A stretch of DNA of 64,000 nucleotides from Dichetophora obliterata (GCA_963920525.1 OY986436.1:91661868-91725867), one strand, 5' to 3'; positions 21,290 through 32,399 are shown, numbered from the stretch's first letter. Numbers and translations are program-made. The notes: generated by a model not told the origin, from the letters alone.

Positions 21290-22000
21290 AATAAAATGGG
21301 TTGCTATTGCCCTTTATTTATATTAAATTTAAAAGTTCAAAATTATTCGTCGTTAAGTATTTTGCAAAACAATATACTTTTACCTATTCCCAAAAAAAAT
21401 CTACTAGTTTTATCGTTTATAGTAAGCTTTAAATTAAAAAAAAATTCATTCAGCCTCAGCTGTGCTATGAGGCAGTTTTAATATATTTATCACAAAACTG
21501 TAAAGTTCTTCGTAAAGAGGTTGCGTTAATGCATTTTTTGATAAAAAAGTACTGTCCAAAAATGTCTCAATGCTACTTGCTAATGCTACAATGCTAAGAA
21601 ATGTCTACTTTTTTATATTTTTGCAAAAAAAAAACATATATTCATATATGAAGCTTAAAAAAGTATCCATAAATTCTTCCTAACGGCAACACTGCTTGGA
21701 CTTATTCCTATGGTGTAATTATTCTAAGATAATTTCACCATGATGTTTCAGGGATGTTTTCCATTGCTTTTACGTAGTCTTTTGTGGTATACCTTTTGTA
21801 ACCCATTTTGTTCTAATAATATGCAGTTTTACAGTTATCGGACCTAAAACGTAACTGGTGAAATTCTTCAATCTACCATAAACCAGGGTTGTTTTCCGTT
21901 GATTTTACGACCACATATAAATGTTTTGTGTTAGTATTGGAGCCAATTTAACGTAAAATCAAACATAGTGCTATCCCTCTCCAACGGAGTTTCCCATCTC
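21290..22000. other. Non-coding interior of the nested hAT-like element
   Basis: This stretch is AT-rich and has no credible gene. It includes one AAAAAAGTATCC motif (about 21657) and the CAACACTG end at 21694, then runs to the CAGAGATAAAG end at 22010. Confidence 0.5.
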
Positions 22001-22302
22001 TTTATCTCTGACGATATTTCATATGTTAACTCACCACTCTGCCGATATTTTTGTAATTCAGAAATTCTCATCAGAGGGTGTGTGCCAATCGGAAACTTTT
22101 CACTCGTGGTGAAATGCTCCAAATGGAGCATTTTTAACGTCTTCTTAACGAATAAATCCTCAGTTGCCTAAAATGCATACTTTTTCATAATACGAGATTT
22201 CTTAAGACCCATTTGACTAATACGTTTTCTTCTACTTATTTTGTTATTAAAAATTATATTATGAGTTTTAAAAAATGTAACTGTTTGGCGTAAAATAACA
22301 TA

Positions 22303-22723
22303 AATGGTATTCCCTTAAAAATTTAAATTTAAACATATAAACTTCAGAGCTCTTGTTAAGGGAATGCACTCTTTGTCATTCTGTTTAATTTTCCGCGCAT
22401 ATGTCAATAACGGCTGATGTTATAAATTGAACAATATAAAATTTAAACATTTATGATGCCTAAACAAAGTGAAAAGAAAAAATTATTTGAATATTTAAAA
22501 CAATCTGCATTTCAGCAGTTATTAATTGAGCATATAATAGAATCGTTTCAAGTTTGACAGCTGATAGTTTAAGCAAACATGCTTACATAATTTACGCATA
22601 GAAATTGCAGCTTAAGCCTTGTAAAAACTGGCCCATATAAAATTTGTCTAAAACTCCCCAATTGCTTAAAGTTAAGTAGTTTAAGAGGTTTAAGCAGTTT
22701 AAGAAGCGTTAAGGAATACCATT
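22303..22723. mobile_element. Possible small TIR element (421 bp)
   Basis: AATGGTATTCCCTTAA on the left is mirrored by the inverse of GTTAAGGAATACCATT on the right. The inside of the right end has repeated TTTAAG motifs. No target duplication can be fixed, so it is a tentative call within the outer hAT-like copy. Confidence 0.4.
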
Positions 22724-23092
22724 ATTATAAAAAACCAAAATATTGTAGACATTATTAACTTGCAAAAAATTTAATAATATTTATTCATGATCGATTGTAA
22801 TACGAAAGAATGTATTGACTCATACTTAGTCGATCAATCAGCCAACCATAAAACATCCTTGAGCACGAATTAACCCTTTATCAGCCATATTTTTAAATAT
22901 TCAAATAGTATAAAGGCATTTGTGGGTTCAGTTTTGTAATAAAATAACCAATTTTGTAACTTTTTTTTAACAGTTTTTAATTAGAAGGTTAACATCAGTG
23001 CTGCCGCGATGGTTTTGAAAAAAGTATCCATGAAAAGTATCAAGAAAGTATCCAAAAGTATCCCCTTTAAAAAAAGTATCCACAAAAGTATT

Positions 23093-23695
23093 TAAACGGA
23101 TGACGACCTGGTAGGGAATCTGTTCCAATGCAACTAGAGACTTCATTTTGGTGTCAAAAAATTCTTAAAAATACCCACTTTACGGCTATATAGGTTTCAT
23201 ATGTGTAGAAAACTCTTGGAAAGCGTAGGAGTCCAGCGACGATTTTGCTATGCGGATTACGACCTGGTAGGGAATCTACTCCAATGCAGCTAGAGTGTTG
23301 ATTTTGATGTCAAACATTTTTAAAAAATACAAACTTTCTAACTATATAGTTGTCATATGTGCAGAAAACTCCTGGAATGCGTGAGAGCACCAGCGACGAT
23401 TTTTATTTAAATGGATAACGACCTGGTAGTGAATCTGTTCCAATGCAGCTAGAGAGTTAATTTTGGTGTCAAAAGATTCTTAAAAACATCCACTTTGCTA
23501 CTGCATAGGTGTCATATATGCAGAAAACTCCTGGAATGCATGAGTGCCCCAGCGACGATTTTTATCTAAATGGATGACGACTTGGTAGGGAACCTGTTCC
23601 AATGCAGCTAGAGAGTTAATTTTGGTGTCAAACATTTATAAAAATTACCAGCTTTATGACTATATAGGTGTCATATGTGCAGAAAACTCCTACAT
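23093..23695. repeat. Tandem array, ~158-bp unit, 3.8 copies
   Basis: Units start with GGATGACGACCTGGTAGGG-like sequence at 23098, 23254, 23413 and 23572. Each contains TCCAATGCAGCTAGAG, a TTTTGGTGTCAAA stretch and GCAGAAAACTCCTGGAA. The last copy is cut off after the AAAACTCC motif. It lies just inside a run of AAAAAGTATCC motifs in the outer hAT-like element and has no coding potential. Confidence 0.9.
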
Positions 23696-24000
23696 ATAAC
23701 AATTACATCTTAAATATTCGCGTTTTGGACCTCTTTTGTTATAAAAGTATTAAAGAAACCAAAAAAAAAAATAAAATTATTATTGTGATTTTAAAATGTT
23801 GCTTATATTTTTATTATTGATTTCTGATACTTCTTTTTTAAATATTTCTTATTTTATAAAATAAAGAGTTTACTTAATGCTTAATGATCATTATCTCTAT
23901 TACTGAAACACCCTGTGCCAACACCAAAAACAAAACTCGTCGCTATCTTCACGGACCTTCGATGCAACAGCACTTGACAGCTATGAGGTGAACTCACTTA

Positions 24001-24723
24001 AGGCTTGATTACCCAAGCGTAACGTGAGGTGGCACAGCGGGATGTAGTCCAACGTAGTGCAGGGCACTCATTTTATTTTAGTAGGCTTACTAACTTCTCC
24101 TCTTCAATAAAAGACTACATCCCTTCTTATATAGCATTAAAATTTACAATTTTGTGAAGTTAAACAAAATTTTTCGCTTGTCCCACAGCTGTCGAACTGT
24201 CAAAAATCGTAACGTTGTGTAGAAATCTATTTTCTACAGACTTCTACGCTGCGTCACGCCACGTTACGATTTCGGTAACGACTTGTACACATTTATCATT
24301 AAACAGATTTTAGCTTGACAGTTGGCAACCTCGCGCTACGTTACCTTACGCTTGGGTAATCAAGCCTTAAGCGATTACCGAAATCGTAGTCCAACGTAGT
24401 GCAGGCGCCGTAGTGCAGGGCACTCATTTTATTTTAGTAAGCTTACTAACTTCTCCTCTTCAACAAAAGACTGCATCCTTTCTTATATAGTGTTAAACTT
24501 TACAATTTTGTGAAGTTAAACAAAATTTTTCGCTTGTCCCACAGCTGTCGAACTGTTAAAAATCGTAACGTTGCGTAGAAATCTATTTTCTACAGACTTT
24601 TACGCTGCGTCACGCCACGTTACGATTTCGATAACGACTTATACACATTTATCATTAAACAGATTTTAGCTTGACAGTTGGCAACGTCGCGCTACGTCAC
24701 CTTACGCTTGGGTAATCAAGCCT
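24001..24723. mobile_element. TTA-flanked MITE with an internal partial duplication
   Basis: The ends are AGGCTTGATTACCCAAGCG and its inverse. TTA lies on both sides (23998-24000 and 24724-24726). The corresponding place in the inner hAT-like copy (15785-15812) runs uninterrupted. Inside, a unit of about 335 bp occurs twice (24037-24367 and 24388-24723); the second lacks its own left terminus. The 3-bp duplication suggests Harbinger-type mobility. Confidence 0.75.
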
Positions 24724-24829
24724 TTACACATTACATGAGTTTCACCAAAGTACATAAAAAATGGAAAAAATTCATGCAGCCATATGTTTTGACGTCACAA
24801 AATGTAAGTTTCCCATCTCTTTATTTCTG

Positions 24830-25075
24830 GTTTAAGCAACAGTTTGACTTCGTTATCCTGTGTAGCAACATCGTGTTCTCTAACAGGAAGCCTCGCAGTA
24901 AAGTGTGTTTGTGAAATTATGATTCTTTATGTCTAAAGCAGAACAAAGTTTTATATTTAAACTACCACGCCACGGACGTTTTTTTCAAATTCCTTTCTTT
25001 TCTTTTGTTTTGTTGTGTTTTTTTTTTTGTTACCCTTTGCTATTTGAGCACCAGTGTGGCCACGAGCTTTAAAAT
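24830..25075. repeat. Foldback family A, copy 2, right part
   Basis: It resumes with CAACAGTTTGACTTCG and TAGCAACATCGTGTTCTC, the continuation of family A that is missing at 13750. It ends in a stretch (24955-25060) that is the inverse of 13318-13455, sharing ACCACGCCACGGACG and the TTTTGTTTTGTTGTG tract. It thus closes the foldback unit opened at 13197. Confidence 0.75.
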
Positions 25076-25219
25076 ATGAAAGCTAACCTGACCAAAAAAA
25101 AAAGTCAAAACAAGCAAATGGTTTGAAAAAACAACCAGAGCTTTTTCATAGAATTTAAGGTTTTTATTTAATTTTTAATATAGATACTAGACTGTACTAG
25201 AAAAAATTTTGCCGCACAC

Positions 25220-25715
25220 GTTCGAAGCGTTTTTGGAAGATAATTCCGCAAAATTTTTTTACCAAACGTTTGGTCATATCTTCGACATTTACAGTCCGAT
25301 CCTTATGTATGGTATATCGATGTTTTTGTCTTGAGAAGACTTTTTTTGCTCTAAAGGTCATTGACCTCAAGTACCCAGTTCTAGTACTTATCCACTATAT
25401 CTCAGTTCTTACCATCCTAATGTACCACTAATGTCAGAAAATTAATGCTTGCCAAAAATAATTAAACTTTTCCTAAGGTAGTATTTCGATTATTTCAGTA
25501 GAACTATTTAAAAAAATATTTTCAATTTATTTTGAAGAACGTAGTCGAATCTTTTCAAATTTTTTCGTTATATCTTCGGTATTTAGAGTTCGATCTTAAA
25601 GTATGATGCATATATCGATGTTTGTGTCTTGCGGACACCAATTTTTTGCTTTAAAGGTCATTGACATCAAGTACCCCGTTCTAGTACTCATCTAAGAGAT
25701 CTAAGCTTCTAAAAC
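25220..25715. repeat. Diverged tandem duplication (~310-bp period)
   Basis: Two related blocks lie at about 25220-25410 and 25535-25715. Both contain ATATCTTCG(A/G)(C/T)ATTTA, a CGATGTTT(T/G)TGTCTTG stretch, AAAGGTCATTGAC and TCAAGTACCC followed by GTTCTAGTACT. No reading frame is shared. It may be the remains of a tandem-repeat family or part of an unrecognised element. Confidence 0.6.
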
Positions 25716-26283
25716 ATGAATTTTTAAAAAAAGTAAATCAAATAAAAAGTTAAAAAATAGCTTTACTTAATATAAATTTAAAAAATGTTTTTAAAATGAT
25801 ATTTACAATGCCCTCCGCAGTAGAATCTTCTTATTTATTTATTTTTATCTTCTTACTTATTTATTTATTTATTTATTTATTGAAATTAATGTTTACATAT
25901 AAGACATAGTCTTTTAAATGCAATACAAATTAACAAATTTTCAAGAAGTTATAGGATAGTCAACCGAAAAAGTAAATAATATTTAAAGCTAATAATTAAG
26001 TTAATTAAAAAGAAACAAGATGAGAAAGCACTTAATTATAAAAACAAAATACAAGTAACAAGCAAAAATCAAATCAAATTAAGTTATTTAAAAAGAAATA
26101 AGGTGAAAAGGCACTTAATTATAACAACAAAATACAAGTAACAAGCAAATCTGGACTTAAAATTAATTATATAGATGTTGATAGAAAGATGAAGAGACAG
26201 TATTAAGAAAAGTATAGAAAAATTTCATGCTTAAAGGTGTGCTTATTACGGATACTTTTAATTCTAACAGGCAACGAATTCCA

Positions 26284-26977
26284 CTATCTGATTGCGTTGG
26301 AGTTCAAATAATTATAGACAGGAATAGTGAGGTTTAGATTTCTATTAGATTTACAAAATTGAAGCTTCTCAAATAGATAGTTGGGTGTTTTGGTATGTAT
26401 CAAGTTATATAAGAATATGCAGTTGCTAACATCTAGGTATTCAAGTATTTGATTGGTCAAGTGACTGATGCGGTCAAACTTCCGAAGGCCATTAACATAT
26501 CTTACTGCATTGTTGAAAGCATGTTGTAGCTTAAGCTTAGACCTGGAATCAATTCTACTATATACAACAACCGAGTAAGATATGATAGGCATTATGAGCT
26601 GCTGTACTAACTTTTTTCTAGTTGCGATAGGAACAAATGACGCAGTCCACCTCAAGTTCCGCAGGACGTAGTACACTTTACCTACTACAGAATTGATATG
26701 GTTTACGCAGGAAAGTGAGGAGTTAATGTGGTAACAAAGATTCTTCACTTTATCAACAAAGTTCAGTTCGACCCCATTAAGATAAATAACTGGTATCCTA
26801 GAGAGAGAGTGATTGGATTTAGAAATTGGCAAGACATATGATTTAGTTGGATTTAGCATGAGTCTATTAGATTCAGCCCATTCAGTTAAACTCATTAAAT
26901 CCTTATTCAACTTACTACATAAATCATCAACAAGGTTAACAGGTCTGGACAAGTACAGTTGAATATCATCAGCATAT
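26284..26977 (-). pseudogene. C-terminal part of the split reverse transcriptase
   Basis: Directly after the insertion the sequence resumes with the YADD box and DIQLYLSRPVNLVDD, then LTEWAESNRLMLNPTKS and a thumb/connector region down to a stop at 26284. It is closest in style to the plus-strand element at 8-10 kb, with KVYYVLRNLRWTASF against a KVYGMLRSLWATQFF counterpart there. The C-terminal WN-LP motif is lost. Confidence 0.85.
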
Positions 26978-27296
26978 AGTTATATTAATTCAATAAAACA
27001 AACCGTTTAGTTTGTGAGTTGTTCTTAAACTGATCTTTATTTTTCAAAACATCTTATAGCTAACTTAAACATACATGATCTTTATTTTTCAAAACATCTT
27101 ATAGCTAACTTAAACATACATACATAAATAATGTTCTTATTAAATACTGCAGCTGCATTGTTCTCACGAAAAGTGTCAACTACGCATTTGACGCTTGCGT
27201 GGGAACGATGCGCTGAAAAACGGCCAACTGACAAAACGTTAAAAAGTCACGTATGCTGGTCATTTGAGTGGACCAGCAGCTGGACAATACGTTACT
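26978..27296 (-). repeat. 3' LTR of the errantivirus
   Basis: It spans 319 bp and on the minus strand begins AGTAACGTATTG and ends TATAACT, giving the AGT...ACT ends of errantivirus LTRs. A 45-bp internal duplication includes CAAAACATCTTATAGC twice. The purine-rich GGGGTTGGTGG just before it (27297 onward on the plus strand, inverted) is the likely polypurine tract. Confidence 0.93.
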
Positions 27297-28695
27297 CCAC
27301 CAACCCCAGATTCAACAGTCCCTGTTGAACAAGGAATTACATTTAAATCTATATTTACTTCATTTTTCTGTTTCTTAAATTTGTTTATATAAAAGTATAT
27401 TATTACAATAGTAGCTAGCACAATTAATAACAAAATTATATTAAAACCATAAGATACATTTTTATGATATTTTAATTCATTTATAAGTTTAATATTTTCA
27501 ACTTGATTGATTTTTATGTCTTCAAACGTAATTTGTTTTTCAAATGTCACCTTAATATCGTTATCATTTCAATGCTACAATTTGAAAAATTTACTAGGTA
27601 ATGTTTATTCAATACAATCTTTCTGTCGTCACAATTATGGTTAATTCTCATATTTATTGCATTTTTTACTAACAATGTTTCACTATCCAATTCTTCAATA
27701 ATTGTTTTGATATTCCATCTTAATCTACAGTTATGTTTATAAACACAATTTTTACTTTCTTTGAGTTCTTTCATTATTGCATTTTCTTTGTAGGTGTAAA
27801 TTTTATTGTTTATTGTGACAATGTACTCGTTGTTCATTTCATTTATTTCTAAATACTTTCGATTTGGTAATGGAGTAATTAGTTTTAAGTCAGTTGAGAT
27901 GTAGTTTCGTGGAATTTTCAGTGCTAGTATGAGTGAATTGTCTTTGTAAGTCATCATTCCTATTCTGATGAGTTTTAGTTTGTAAAAATTAATATTATAA
28001 TTTTCAATTTCTTGTGGTGTAAGAATTCCCGGACCGTGTTTGGCAGATGTGATGTTATCCTGAATATGGTTCATTTTGTCTTCAATAAATTTTAATTTCA
28101 ACATTTGGTCAGTGTATAGGAGTCTCCTAGCAATTTCGTTGTGTCGTTGTTTTACCTCACCTAGAATGTCTTTAACTTTAATCCTATCTTGTTCAACTGC
28201 TTTTTTCAAAATAGTAATCGTTTCATTGAAATGCTTATTGATAAAAATTTGTTTATTCAACGTTTTTATGGAATTGTGGCTATTTTCTTCAGTTATCTTT
28301 AAATGTTCTAAGATTTCCTCCCTGTCGTTATCGTCCATGAGGCCGAAAAGCCATTTATAAAGAGTACCTGCAGCATTTATGAGTCCTCTCTTTTTCCTCA
28401 AAGTAGTGTTAGGAGCTATTGACATAATTTTAGCTTTAATTATTATTATTTCTATTTCTAAAAGTTCTTTATTGTCGGTATCTAACTTATGTAGATTCTT
28501 TTCAATTTGGTTGACAATGTCATAAATTTCTTTGGGGTTAATTATATGTAGTACTATATCAGTATCATTAGTTATTTCTAATTTTTTAATTTGAATTTCT
28601 GCGTAACCTAGTTCAGTTTGTATGGTATTAATTTGGAGAAATGCGGTAGTGGTCATTACTTGTGCCAATAACAAAATTTCCAGAGCCATCATCAT
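27260..28695 (-). pseudogene. env: Errantivirus env, frameshifted before the membrane anchor
   Basis: Env is the membrane glycoprotein of errantiviruses. The first frame (28695-27547, 382 codons) opens with a hydrophobic signal-like segment and has a furin-type RKKR site followed by a glycine-containing fusion-peptide-like stretch near residue 105. It then has coiled-coil-like heptads and a Cys-containing ectodomain. The transmembrane segment (ILLLIVLATIVIIYFY) and a basic cytoplasmic tail lie in another frame (27550-27260). A frameshift at the overlap therefore removes the anchor. Confidence 0.85.
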
Positions 28696-28957
28696 TTCAT
28701 CCTGGAATTTAATTTAACGTTAAAAATTAATTTTGAAAGATTTTTCACGCTTAAATCAATTTAAACTGTTCTGTTTACACAATATTTGCATTAGTATTAT
28801 TATTATTTTTTTTTTTTTGTAAAATATTCGTGAGTCAGTTAAGGTCTTGGAATTTATATTTCCTTTTAACTTGTGATTTATAAGTTTTTTTGAATTTATT
28901 CTGGTTGGATTTTATGTGATTGTCCTCTATTCTGTAGTTAGAAATTTCTTTGTATTA

Positions 28958-29901
28958 TGGCTTTGACTTGCTTACTCTATAGTTTTTAACGAATCTATTC
29001 TTAAAATTTGCATCGTTACTCCTATTCGTATTCTTATTAATTTTATCTATTTTTTTTATTTTATTTTCATGGATTATTTTCGAGATTTGTTTAATTTCGT
29101 CTTCAGAAATAACGTTATTTAAAAAATCTATGGGTTTCATTCTGGTAGTTGAATGGATTGAATTATTGTAAAAAGTTACTGCTTTAAATACCCTTTCCTG
29201 AACATCATCAGTATTGTTGGGATCTGCGTTAAAAAGTCGAACATGTTCGTTAAGTGTTCCGTGCAGTCTTTCTACGTCTGCTTTTCCAGTCTTTAGGTAC
29301 GGTGTGTTGATGTGAAAGTTTATATCTTATCTTTTAGAAATTGTCTTATTGATGTTGTATTTAGTTCGTTATCTGTGATAAGAAGTTTTGGTTTCCCTAA
29401 GTATTGTATTCTAGCTTTTATTCCTTCTATTATTGAGATCCAAGTTCTATCCTTTAAAAGATGTGCGGTTGCGTATTTCGTAAGTTTGTCTAAACTTGTA
29501 AGATACATAATATTTCTTTTTGGAAACCAAATATCGAAATGAACCATATCATTATGTTTTGTCGGAGTTTCTGTGACATTAAGGTTGTGTTTAATTGGGC
29601 TTCTGTCGAATTTCGCCAAATTATACGTTTCGCAATTATTTATATACTTTTGAATTTCTTTTTGCATACTCGGAAAATAGTAGTGCGTTTTTATTTCTGC
29701 GAAGATTTCATTTATCCCCCTATGATTGTTTTTTAAATGTTCTTTTTCTATAATTTTAAGTAATTTTTCTCTGTCAGTTATGTCTTCTAATATTTGGTTA
29801 GATTTCAGAACTTTGAGATTTCTGTTGTTTGCAAAATATTTTATATAGAAATTTTGAAACTTAAAATAAAGCTTATCACTAGAGCAAAATACTGCTATCA
29901 T
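28958..29901 (-). pseudogene. pol: Errantivirus pol: integrase, frameshifted
   Basis: The integrase would insert the DNA copy. The zinc-binding HHCC part shows EKEHLKNNHRGINEIF and then NCETYNLAKFDR, where the last zinc ligand Cys is replaced by Tyr. The catalytic core has HFDIWFPKRN (first Asp) and LLITDNELN (second Asp). After a frameshift near 29315 the third acidic residue appears in KADVERLHGTL, followed by a basic tail to 28958. The DDE residues are present but split between frames. Confidence 0.85.
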
Positions 29902-30024
29902 TCTCGCATTAATTTTAAAATTTTACTTTGTGGGTTTAACTTCAAAGTACATCTTATTTTTTTTTTAAACAATATCCTTGTACGACATGACTCAATGGGT
30001 GAGTCCTCAAGTATCAACTGATTT

Positions 30025-31384
30025 CTAAAGAGTAATAAGTGTAAACGTTTTAGTAAAATCGAGGTGAACAAGTATAGGGTCCGCTTTAATCAATTTCTTC
30101 AATTTCTCAAAGGAGTCAATGTAGTCTTGATCCTTCGAATTAATTTTAGCGTTTTTCTTTAAATATTTTACCAGATGATACGCATTTTTGGAGTAATCTT
30201 TAATGAACCGTCTATAATAACCAGTTATCCCAAGGAAAGGTTTTATTTCTTTTTGAGTCTTGGGTAGACGTATTTTGTTGATCGCCTCTACTTTTTTCGG
30301 ATTAGTTTTTATCCCTTCTGTCGTTATGACATGACCTAAAAATTCTGTTTCTTTGGCCAGAAAAGTACATTTTTCTAATTGAATTTTGAGATTGGCATTG
30401 CTTAAACAGTTTAATACTTTATTTAAAGACTCTAAGTGTTCTTCTAAACTAGTAGAAAAAACCAGAATATCATCTAAATAAACTATACAAATTTTATTCA
30501 AATGCTGCTTTAAAACATTATTCATCAGTCTCTGAAATGTGGCTGGCGCATTTCGTAAACCGAATGGCATACGAAGAAACTCGTAATGACCATTAGTTGT
30601 TGAGAAAGCTGTTTTATGAATGTCATCGAGATGCATTTCAATTTGGTGGTAGCCTTTCACCAAATCCAAAGTAGTGAAATATTGGCATCTACCTAATTTG
30701 TCAAATATATCGTCTATATTTGGCATTGGAAACCGATCTTCGATTGTTATACTGTTTAATTTTCTATAATCAATAACAATACGCCATTTTTGTTTATTGG
30801 AAGCGTCCAATTTTTTTTTAACTATCCAAATAGGGCTATTATATGGACTATTTGATTCCCTAATAATATTCTGTGCTAACATTTCATCTATTTGTTTATT
30901 AGCTTCTTCCTTATGTACTTCTGGATACCGATATAATTTAGAGTAGATTGGCAAATGATTTTTTGTTATGATTTTGTGCTTTGTTTCATTTGTAAAAGTT
31001 AAATTGTCAGTATCATTATAAAATATTTTTCTATGTCTTTTAATAAAAGATTTTAATATTTTTTCTTCATGCTCGCTAAGTTGGTCTTAGTCCGTCATAC
31101 GCGTTGTGGTGGTTCCACTCTAAAAATTCACAGGTGTAATTCTCCATTTTAAACTCTTTAAAAATTGGGAATTTACAAAGTTTTGTTACTGCATGTACAT
31201 CTCCTAAACCTATAATTGATGCGTTTATGTCTTGTTTCCATTTTGGATGGCAAACGTCGTCGTTAATGATACTGAATTCTGCACCAGTATCAATAATAAA
31301 ATAAAAAGTCCTCATAGGATTTTCAATTTTTATATAGGGTAATTTCTTCCCCCATCTCCCTGAAAATTTACACTGGAATTGCAT
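30025..31384 (-). pseudogene. pol: Errantivirus pol: protease and reverse transcriptase, RNase H lost
   Basis: The protease frame (31384-31076) has the active-site FIIDTGAEFSIIND. A frameshift near 31085 separates it from the polymerase, whose readable part to 30025 includes [66 protein letters not shown] and the catalytic [11 protein letters not shown], then [16 protein letters not shown]. The frame ends at [12 protein letters not shown], just where RNase H should start with TDAS. RNase H and the tether are deleted between about 30025 and 29900. Confidence 0.88.
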
Positions 31385-32399
31385 ACCTCCATAGGTGTAA
31401 CTTGCTGGCTTCGGTTATCAGACTGTCTTGAATTAATGGTCCTGTCTGCTTGCATTCTAGAAACACCTGAGTTGTTCCCCTGGTTATTACGACCATATAA
31501 ATTATTATTTCTATTTCTGTCGTTTGGAATGTTTGCAAAAGCTTGGTTATATCTGTTATTATTGTAATTATTGGTATATTTCTGAGTCATGCTGTCTCTG
31601 TTATTTTGAGTCATGTTATCTCTGTTATTTTGAGTCATGTTATCTCTGTTACGAGTATAAAAGTTATTACTATTATTTCTATTTTGTATCATATTTTGAT
31701 TACCTTGATTTTCGTAAAAATTCCTATTATAATTTTGGTTATTATAATTATTTCGATTTTTATTGAATCTAAAATTATCACTAAAATTTGTTCTAGTCTG
31801 TGTGTTACCTTCAATATTTCCAATTTGTCCGAATAGGGTATAGTTCTGATGGCGAGCCTCTAAAATTACCTTATAGGCGTCGTCTAGCGTTGATGGATCT
31901 CTACCAAAAATCATGGTCTTCGTCGGTTCTGGCAAATGTTCCTTAAATACGTTCAACGCTATGCTGTTAACTCAGTCGTACTAAATGTGTCATCGGAATG
32001 TGTTAAAATTCTATTGTTTAATCTGTTAATTATTTTACTAATCTTAAAATAGTAGTTTTCTATTGTCCCGTTTAGTCTAAACGTTTTTAGTTTATCCATC
32101 AATTCATTTGATGTGTCTTTTTCTCCAAAATGTTTTATTAAAATGGTTTTAAGTGAATTCCAGTTATTGACGGTGCCATACTTATGTATAGCTTCTCTGG
32201 TACGACCAGTGCATTTGTTTTTAAGATATCCGAAGAGAATCTGTTTGTTATTATTATCAAATACCTCTATGCTTGGCAAGATTGCTTCTATTTGGGATAA
32301 AAAATCAGGCAATTGATTTGAATCAGTACCATCAAAATTCTGAATTGCTGTTATGCAATTTATTATTAAATTGAAATTATTTATTAATTCTTGATCCAT
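31330..32399 (-). pseudogene. gag: Errantivirus gag, frameshifted
   Basis: Gag would form the virus-like particle. The first frame (32399-31959, 146 codons) starts at an ATG and has the capsid-like stretch NSLKTILIKHFGEKDTSNEL. It hits a stop just where the sequence shifts into the second frame (31956-31330), which resumes NVFKEHLPEPTKTMIF. The C-terminal part is very rich in Asn, Arg and Gln and has an 8-residue unit, NRDNMTQN, three times. There is no CCHC zinc knuckle, as in other insect errantiviruses. Confidence 0.85.

Larger units (their letters stand above)
15820..21694. mobile_element. Possible further hAT-type TIR pair inside the inner element
   Basis: CAGTGTTGCTGCGACAG at 15820 pairs with the inverse of a CAACACTG end at 21694, and AAAAAAGTATCC repeats lie inside both ends. 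CAGTGTTGC is a common hAT end. A related end, CAGTGCTGCCGCG plus AAAAAAGTATCC, lies at about 22995 in the outer copy. I found no matching 8-bp flanks, so the boundary call is weak. Confidence 0.35.
13889..22010. mobile_element. Inner hAT-like element, same family, reversed, nested in the outer copy
   Basis: The left end starts CAGAGATAAAGAGATAGGG and the right end is CCCATCTCTTTATCTCTG. GACGATAT precedes it (13881-13888) and ACGATAT follows it (22011-22017), an 8-bp duplication that has lost or shares one G. Sequence just inside its left end (after removal of the insertion at 13915-15731) matches the inside of the right end of the outer element: TTTTGTGATGTAAAACATATG and a CTTTGGTGAAACTCAT stretch. 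Sequence inside its right end resembles the inside of the outer left end. The two copies are thus in opposite orientation. Confidence 0.75.
13751..24829. mobile_element. Outer hAT-like element (~11 kb with nested insertions)
   Basis: The left end starts CAGAGATAAAGAGATGGGG and the right end is its inverse, CTCTTTATTTCTG. The flanks are GTTCAAAC (13743-13750) and GTTTAAGC (24830-24837), two differences across 8 bp. Family A copies elsewhere show the empty site with a single GTTCAAAC. An 8-bp duplication with CAG-starting ends is typical of hAT. Only 13751-13888 and 22011-24829 are its own sequence; the rest is a nested second copy. I see no transposase in its own sequence, so it is probably non-autonomous. 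Confidence 0.75.

Noticed and set aside
22110..22140. AAATGCTCCAAATGGAGCATTT hairpin followed by T-rich sequence, like a bacterial terminator
   Set aside because: The context is eukaryotic transposon DNA; a chance or MITE-related palindrome.
27131..27328. 65-codon plus-strand frame in the left LTR
   Set aside because: Lies on the non-coding strand of the LTR and has no family resemblance.
31379..31836. Plus-strand Ser/Tyr- and Ile/Val-rich frames opposite gag
   Set aside because: They are shadows of the Asn/Arg-rich Gag repeat on the other strand.
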